DNA of 64,000 nucleotides from Micrococcales bacterium 73-13 (GTDB lineage Bacteria; Actinomycetota; Actinomycetes; Actinomycetales; Microbacteriaceae): NCBI GenBank assembly GCA_001898855.1, contig MKVN01000030.1, positions 1 to 64,000 of the forward strand, read 5' to 3'. Shown piece by piece: positions 59,330 to 64,000 of this stretch (position 1 is its first letter; each line of letters starts with the position of its first letter). The notes under the pieces were generated by a model. It saw only the letters and a program-made list of their open reading frames with translations, ran no database searches and was not told where the DNA came from. The position numbers and the translations under genes were made by a program.

Positions 59330-59950
59330 ATGACTCTCCTCCGTCGCGGAGTCGCCGCGATCGTCCTCGCCGGCTCGGCGCTCCTGCTCACCGCGTGCTC
59401 GGCACTGACGCCGACCACGCAGCAGCCCGCCCCCGGGGAGACCACCGCCCCCGCCGCCGGCGACGGCGGCCTGTTCGGCGGCAGCTGGATGACCTGGGTG
59501 CTCGTCGCCCTGCTGGTCGTCATGGTGTTCTTCATGTGGCGCAGCTCGCGCAAGCGCAAGGCCGACGCGCAGCGCCTGCAGTCGACCATGGTGCCGGGCG
59601 TCCAGGTCATGACGAGCTTCGGCCTCTACGGCAAGCTGGTCTCGGTCGACGAGCTCGGGGGGACCGCGGAGCTCGAGGTCAGCCCGGGGAACGTCGTCAA
59701 GGTCCACCGCCAGACGCTCGTGAAGGTCGTCGACCCCGCGGCCGCCACGATCTCCGGCGACGCGCCGCGCTCGGTCGAGGAGGCCATGGAGATCGCCGAG
59801 CGCGAGCAGCAGGCCCGTGAGGGCTCGGTCGGCGGCCCGCTGGACGGCGCCGAGGACGACCTCGACGAGCCGCGCTACGGCGAGCGGATCCACAAGGAGC
59901 AGCCGTCCGCCGAGGACGGCGACGAGGGCGACGCGCCCAAGAAGTCCTGA
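59330..59950 (+). CDS. yajC: YajC-like Sec accessory protein with lipoprotein signal
   Basis: 206 residues. The YajC domain has one membrane helix (54-70), a basic RSSRKRK stop, and the cytoplasmic MVPGVQVMTSFGLYGKLVSV and GNVVKVHRQTL segments. Ordinary YajC begins with this helix. Here 50 extra residues precede it: a signal sequence with RR, a hydrophobic core and the lipobox LTAC (Cys23), then a Thr/Pro/Gly linker. If processed, the protein would be lipid-anchored outside and also span the membrane. GAAAGG lies 8 bases before the ATG. The secD start overlaps its stop by one base, and context leaves the YajC role clear. Confidence 0.9.
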   Translation: MTLLRRGVAAIVLAGSALLLTACSALTPTTQQPAPGETTAPAAGDGGLFGGSWMTWVLVALLVVMVFFMWRSSRKRKADAQRLQSTMVPGVQVMTSFGLYGKLVSVDELGGTAELEVSPGNVVKVHRQTLVKVVDPAAATISGDAPRSVEEAMEIAEREQQAREGSVGGPLDGAEDDLDEPRYGERIHKEQPSAEDGDEGDAPKKS

Positions 59951-61719
59951 TGGCCCGCAGCGCCCCGGTGCGCGCCGCGACCCGGTCGCTGGTCTGGCTC
60001 GCCGTCATCACCGCCGTGCTGTTCGGCGTGCTCGGCGCGGGCGTGCTCTGGGGCGGCGCCTCCTGGATGCCGAAGCTCGCGCTCGACCTGCAGGGCGGCA
60101 CCCAGCTCATCCTCACCCCGCAGCTCGCCGAGGGCCAGACGGTCACGCAGCAGCAGCTCGACCAGGCGGTCGCGATCATCCGGCAGCGCGTCGACTCCGC
60201 CGGCGTCTCCGAGGCCGAGGTCACCAGCCAGGGTGGGACGAACGTCGTCGTCGCGATCCCCGGCACGCCGAGCGACGACACCCTCGCCCGCGTGCAGGCC
60301 GCCGCGAAGCTCGACTTCCGGCCGGTGCTCTGCACGATCGACACGCAGCTGCACTGCGACGCCCCGCAGGGCGTCGTCGACGCGGTGAACGCCGCGATGC
60401 CTGCGGACGCCGGCTCCTCCGACACCCCGCCGACGCCGACCACGCCGCTCTCGAGCCAGCCGCTCGTCGCGCCGGACCCGGGCAACCCGAGCGACCTCAA
60501 CCAGATCACCCCGCAGCTCTACTGGGACTTCCTGTTCTTCGACTGCAGCGCGCTGAACGACCCGGCCACGGCGACCGCGCCGACCGACCAGCCGTTCCTG
60601 TCCTGCGACGAGCAGACCGGCGAGCGCTTCATCCTCGGCCCCGTCGAGGTGTCCGGGGAGCGCATCGCCGACGCCTCGGCCGGCCTGGTCCCCGGCCAGA
60701 ACGGCTCCTCGACGAACGAATGGGCCGTCTTCATCAACTTCGACGAGCAGGGCACGACCGAGTTCGCGAACGTCACGCAGCGGCTCATCAGCTTCCCGAA
60801 GACCTCGCCGCAGAACCGCTTCGCGATGGTGCTCGACGGCTGGGTCATCTCGGCGCCGACCACGAACGTGGAGATCTCCAACGGCCGGCCGATGATCTCC
60901 GGCAACTTCACCCAGGCCTCGGCGAAGACCCTGGCCGACCAGTTGAAGAACGGCTCGCTGCCGATCAGCTTCGCCCTGCAGTCGAGCGAGGCGCTCTCGG
61001 CGACGCTCGGCTCGGAGCAGCTGTCGATCGGCCTGCTCGCCGGCCTGATCGGCCTGGTGCTGGTGCTCGTCTACTCGCTGTTCCAGTACCGGCTGCTTGG
61101 CCTGGTGACGATCGCGTCGCTGATCATCATGGGCGTGCTGACCTACGTCGTCATCGCGCTGATGTCCTGGCGGCAGGGCTACAGCCTGTCGCTCGCCGGC
61201 ATCGCGGGCCTCATCGTCTCCATCGGCTTCACGGCCGACTCCTTCATCGTCTACTTCGAGCGCATCCGGGACGAGCTGCGCGACGGACGGACGCTGCCCG
61301 GCGCGGTCTCGGCGGGCTGGAAGCGGGCGCTGCGCACGATCCTCAGCGCGAAGTTCATCAACCTGCTCTCCGCGGTCGTGCTCTACGTGCTCGCCGTCGG
61401 GAACATCCGCGGCTTCGCGTTCACCCTGGGCCTCACGACCGTCCTCGACGTCCTCATCGTGCTGCTCTTCACCCATCCGGTGCTGCAGCTGATGGCCGAG
61501 AACCGCTTCTTCGCGAGCGGGCACCCGCTCAGCGGCCTCGACCCGGAGGCGCTCGGCGCCGTCTACCGAGGCCGGGCCGAGTTCCGGTTCAGCGCCGAGA
61601 AGCGGCGAGCCGGTGCGAGCCGGGAGGCGGCGAAGCGGCAGACGATCGCCGAGCGGAAGGCCGCGGACCTCGCTCGCACGGGCGCCGGCGGCAAGGGCGC
61701 AGGAGAGGCGGACGACTGA
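59950..61719 (+). CDS. secD: Protein translocase subunit SecD
   Basis: 589 residues. One N-terminal membrane helix (about 16-36), then the P1 domain beginning DLQGGTQLILTP, an Asp/Pro-rich insert (about 150-200) usual in actinobacteria, and five C-terminal helices with the GFTADSFIVYFERIRDEL segment and its membrane Asp. It uses the proton gradient to pull exported proteins through SecYEG. Overlaps yajC before it and secF after it by one base each. Confidence 0.96.
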   Translation: MARSAPVRAATRSLVWLAVITAVLFGVLGAGVLWGGASWMPKLALDLQGGTQLILTPQLAEGQTVTQQQLDQAVAIIRQRVDSAGVSEAEVTSQGGTNVVVAIPGTPSDDTLARVQAAAKLDFRPVLCTIDTQLHCDAPQGVVDAVNAAMPADAGSSDTPPTPTTPLSSQPLVAPDPGNPSDLNQITPQLYWDFLFFDCSALNDPATATAPTDQPFLSCDEQTGERFILGPVEVSGERIADASAGLVPGQNGSSTNEWAVFINFDEQGTTEFANVTQRLISFPKTSPQNRFAMVLDGWVISAPTTNVEISNGRPMISGNFTQASAKTLADQLKNGSLPISFALQSSEALSATLGSEQLSIGLLAGLIGLVLVLVYSLFQYRLLGLVTIASLIIMGVLTYVVIALMSWRQGYSLSLAGIAGLIVSIGFTADSFIVYFERIRDELRDGRTLPGAVSAGWKRALRTILSAKFINLLSAVVLYVLAVGNIRGFAFTLGLTTVLDVLIVLLFTHPVLQLMAENRFFASGHPLSGLDPEALGAVYRGRAEFRFSAEKRRAGASREAAKRQTIAERKAADLARTGAGGKGAGEADD

Positions 61720-62744
61720 TGGCCGGCGCATCGCGACTCACCCGCTTCGGGAACGACCTCTACACCGGGGCGAAGTCCTTCGACTTCGTCGGCCGGCGCT
61801 GGTGGTGGTACGGGATCGCCGGCGTCCTCCTGCTCATCGCGATCCTGGTGCCGCTCATCCGCGGCTACGTCCCGCTCGGCATCGAGTTCACCGGCGGGTC
61901 CCAGTTCAAGGTCTCCGCCGTCGCCGACACCTCGCAGCGCCTCGCGGAGGACGCGGTGCACGGCGTCGTGCCGGACGCCGCGGCGCACGTGACGGTGGTC
62001 GGCACCGACACGAAGTCCATCCAGGTGCAGACCGAGCTGGTGACCCCGGAGCAGAGCAACGCCATCCAGAAGGCGCTCGCCCAGGCCTACGGCGTGCCCG
62101 TCGACCAGGTCTCCGCGACCTACATCAGCGGCAGCTGGGGGCAGGACATCTCCCGTCAGGGCATCATCGCGCTCATCGTGTTCGTCGCGCTCGCCGCGAT
62201 CTTCATGGCGATCTACTTCCGCACCTGGAAGATGTCCGTCGCCGCGATCGTCTCGCTCATCCACGACCTCGTGATCACGGTCGGCGTGTACGCCGTGTTC
62301 GGCTTCGAGATCACGCCGTCCGCGGTCATCGGCTTCCTCACCATCCTCGGCTACTCGCTCTACGACACCGTCGTCGTCTTCGACAAGGTGCGCGAGAACA
62401 CCAAGGAGGACGGGGAGGACTCCGTCCGCACCTTCCCGGAGTCCGTCAACCTCGCGGTCAACCAGACGCTGGTGCGCTCCATCAACACCGGCGTCGTCGC
62501 GGTGCTCCCGGTCGCGTCGATCCTCTGGATCGGCGCCGTCGCGCTCGGCGCCGGCACGCTGCGGGACATCGCGCTCGCGCTGTTCATCGGCATCATCGTC
62601 GGCACCTACTCGACGATCTTCATCGCGGCGCCGCTGTACTCGCAGATGCGCGAGGGCGAGCCGAGGATCCGCAAGCACACCGAGCGGGTGCTCGCGCTCC
62701 GGGCGAAGGCGCAGCGGGAGCCGGCCGGCACCGCCGTAGAATAG
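61719..62744 (+). CDS. secF: Protein translocase subunit SecF
   Basis: 341 residues, six membrane helices. GIEFTGGSQFKVSA follows the first helix (family motif), and the C-terminal part shows LTILGYSLYDTVVVFDKVREN, equivalent to the SecD acidic motif. Works with SecD. The ATG overlaps the secD stop by one base. The TAG stop (62742-62744) overlaps the -10 hexamer of rel. Confidence 0.96.
   Translation: MAGASRLTRFGNDLYTGAKSFDFVGRRWWWYGIAGVLLLIAILVPLIRGYVPLGIEFTGGSQFKVSAVADTSQRLAEDAVHGVVPDAAAHVTVVGTDTKSIQVQTELVTPEQSNAIQKALAQAYGVPVDQVSATYISGSWGQDISRQGIIALIVFVALAAIFMAIYFRTWKMSVAAIVSLIHDLVITVGVYAVFGFEITPSAVIGFLTILGYSLYDTVVVFDKVRENTKEDGEDSVRTFPESVNLAVNQTLVRSINTGVVAVLPVASILWIGAVALGAGTLRDIALALFIGIIVGTYSTIFIAAPLYSQMREGEPRIRKHTERVLALRAKAQREPAGTAVE
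62737..62742 (+). promoter_or_regulatory. -10 element of rel
   Basis: TAGAAT at the end of secF, giving a leader of about 50 bases before the rel ATG. No clear -35. Confidence 0.45.
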
Positions 62745-62803
62745 AGCCCCTGGGCGCAGGCGGCTCCGCCGCCGTCCCGGGCAGCGCATGGCCGGGAGGC
62801 GAC

Positions 62804-64000
62804 ATGACGGAGACCGCGAACGCGTCGCTGCTCTCCCGGCTGCCCCGGATCTTCTCCCGGGCGCCGCAGCACACCGCCGCGGTCGACCGGCTGCTGCGCA
62901 CCGTCAAGCATCACCACCCGAAGGGCGACGTCGCGCTCGTCGACCGGGCCTACCGCACCGCGGAGCGGGCGCACCGCGGGCAGCAGCGGCGCAGCGGCGA
63001 GCCGTACATCACGCACCCGGTCGCGGTCACCCAGATCCTCGCCGACCTCGGCCTCGGACCGAAGACGCTCGCAGCGGCGCTGCTGCACGACACGGTCGAG
63101 GACACCGACTACTCGCTCGAGGAGCTGCGCGCGGAGTACGGCGACGAGATCGCGATGCTCGTCGACGGCGTCACGAAGCTGGACAAGGTCAAGTACGGCG
63201 ACTCGGCGCAGGCGGAGACCGTCCGGAAGATGATCGTGGCGATGTCCAAGGACATCCGGGTGCTCGTCATCAAGCTCGCCGACCGGCTGCACAACGCCCG
63301 CACCTGGGGGTTCGTGCCGGCGGAGTCGGCGACCCGCAAGGCGAAGGAGACGCTGGAGATCTACGCGCCGCTCGCCCACCGGCTCGGCATGCAGACGGTC
63401 AAGGTCGAGCTCGAGGACCTCTCCTTCTCGGTGCTGCACCCGAAGCTCTACGTCGAGATCGAGAACCTGGTGCGCCAGCGCGACCCGCAGCGCGAGGAGT
63501 ACGTGCAGCGGGTCATCGACGCGGTGCGCGACGACCTGCGGGTCGAGCGCATCAAGGGCGAGGTGCAGGGCCGGCCGAAGCAGTACTACTCGATCTATCA
63601 GAAGATGGTCGTCCGCGGCCGCGAGTTCGACGAGATCTACGACCTCACCGGCATCCGGGTGCTGGTGCCGAGCGTCCGCGACTGCTACGCGGTGCTCGGC
63701 GCGATCCACGCGCGCTGGACGCCGATCCCCGGCCGGTTCAAGGACTACATCGCGACGCCGAAGTTCAACCTCTACCAGTCGCTGCACACCACCGTGATCG
63801 GCCCGGAGGGCCGCGCGGTCGAGATCCAGATCCGCACCCAGGAGATGCACCAGCGCGCCGAGTACGGCGTCGCGGCGCACTGGATGTACAAGGAGCGGAT
63901 GGCCGGCGGCAAGGGCCAGGAGCGGCCGCTGGACTCCGAGATGGCCTGGATCGCGCGAATCGCCGACTGGTCGGAGGACACCAGCGACCCGACCGAGTGG
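62804..64000 (+). CDS. rel: Bifunctional (p)ppGpp synthetase/hydrolase Rel, 5' part
   Basis: First 399 codons of an RSH protein, open at the window edge (full length is usually 740-800 residues). The hydrolase HD domain has HDTVED (His95-Asp96, Glu99-Asp100) and KLADRLHNARTW. The synthetase domain has the pppGpp-binding GRPKQYYSIYQKM, the DLTGIRVLV strand with the catalytic Asp, and FKDYIATPKFNLYQSLHTT. Both halves look active. It makes and removes the alarmone of the stringent response. GGGAGG lies 5 bases before the ATG. The C-terminal TGS/ACT domains are outside the window. Confidence 0.96.
   Translation, partial: MTETANASLLSRLPRIFSRAPQHTAAVDRLLRTVKHHHPKGDVALVDRAYRTAERAHRGQQRRSGEPYITHPVAVTQILADLGLGPKTLAAALLHDTVEDTDYSLEELRAEYGDEIAMLVDGVTKLDKVKYGDSAQAETVRKMIVAMSKDIRVLVIKLADRLHNARTWGFVPAESATRKAKETLEIYAPLAHRLGMQTVKVELEDLSFSVLHPKLYVEIENLVRQRDPQREEYVQRVIDAVRDDLRVERIKGEVQGRPKQYYSIYQKMVVRGREFDEIYDLTGIRVLVPSVRDCYAVLGAIHARWTPIPGRFKDYIATPKFNLYQSLHTTVIGPEGRAVEIQIRTQEMHQRAEYGVAAHWMYKERMAGGKGQERPLDSEMAWIARIADWSEDTSDPTEW

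Overview
The window is about 72% G+C. Its gene order (sigA; SepH, DUF4193, DUF3093, dut, DUF3710, DUF3159; thrS, HIT, pdxST, yebC, ruvCAB, yajC, secDF, rel), the DUF families present and the frequent GTG starts point to a high-GC actinobacterium, most likely of the family Microbacteriaceae. That placement is inference from gene content, since no rRNA gene is present. Almost all of the window reads as core chromosome. Only the first ~800 bases (a 5'-truncated multicopper oxidase remnant and several inverted repeats) look like accessory DNA.

Layout. 1-800: multicopper oxidase remnant and repeats. 807-8701 (mostly minus strand): glnA behind a GlnR-type box, DUF4191, then an unrelated plus-strand kinase-like membrane protein, then sucB, lpdA and pepA. 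8805-14825 (plus): PAC2 protein, MFS transporter, principal sigma factor sigA, then a MurT/GatD-like pair; a minus-strand ATP-grasp gene converges on gatD with an 8-base gap. 15868-23779: DUF7455-type zinc protein, LOG phosphoribohydrolase, the two subunits of a second type IIA topoisomerase (parE plus, parC minus) with two small membrane proteins between them, and a phosphodiesterase. 23787-30413: sepH, DUF4193, DUF3093, dut-DUF3710-DUF3159, aconitase. 30532-40156: DUF2510 protein, dxs, a membrane protein, the fadB/fadA pair, RNase D, DUF3000, alpha/beta hydrolase. 40179-48524: zapE, two more DUF2510 proteins, an ammonium transporter behind a GlnR-type box, lipoproteins, four tRNA genes, DUF3097 and a HELLH-motif coiled-coil protein. 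48589-64000: thrS, HIT, pdxS-pdxT, aspA-MFS, yebC, ruvC, (Pr6Pr on minus), ruvA-ruvB, yajC-secD-secF and the 5' part of rel, cut by the window end.

How the genes fit together. glnA and amt, 40 kb apart, share a four-element GlnR-like site with the same spacing, suggesting one nitrogen regulon. sucB-lpdA form the E2/E3 part of a 2-oxoacid dehydrogenase. RuvC/A/B, YebC and the topoisomerase serve chromosome maintenance. YajC-SecD-SecF assist protein export. At least 21 genes carry a TAnnnT hexamer ending 6-8 bases before the start codon, the signature of leaderless transcripts.

Most interesting: the MurT/GatD pair lacks the defining residues of the D-Glu amidating enzyme. The GatD-like subunit has Gly where the glutaminase nucleophile Cys should be, and the MurT-like subunit has no cysteine at all, so no zinc ribbon. 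An ATP-grasp ligase gene lies next to it. Microbacteriaceae typically have group B peptidoglycan, which is cross-linked through the D-Glu alpha-carboxyl group, so this locus is a candidate for the unknown chemistry that attaches the bridge amino acid. Other oddities are a YajC with a lipoprotein signal, a pseudokinase-like gene where lipA/lipB usually sit, and a ruv operon split by an opposing gene.
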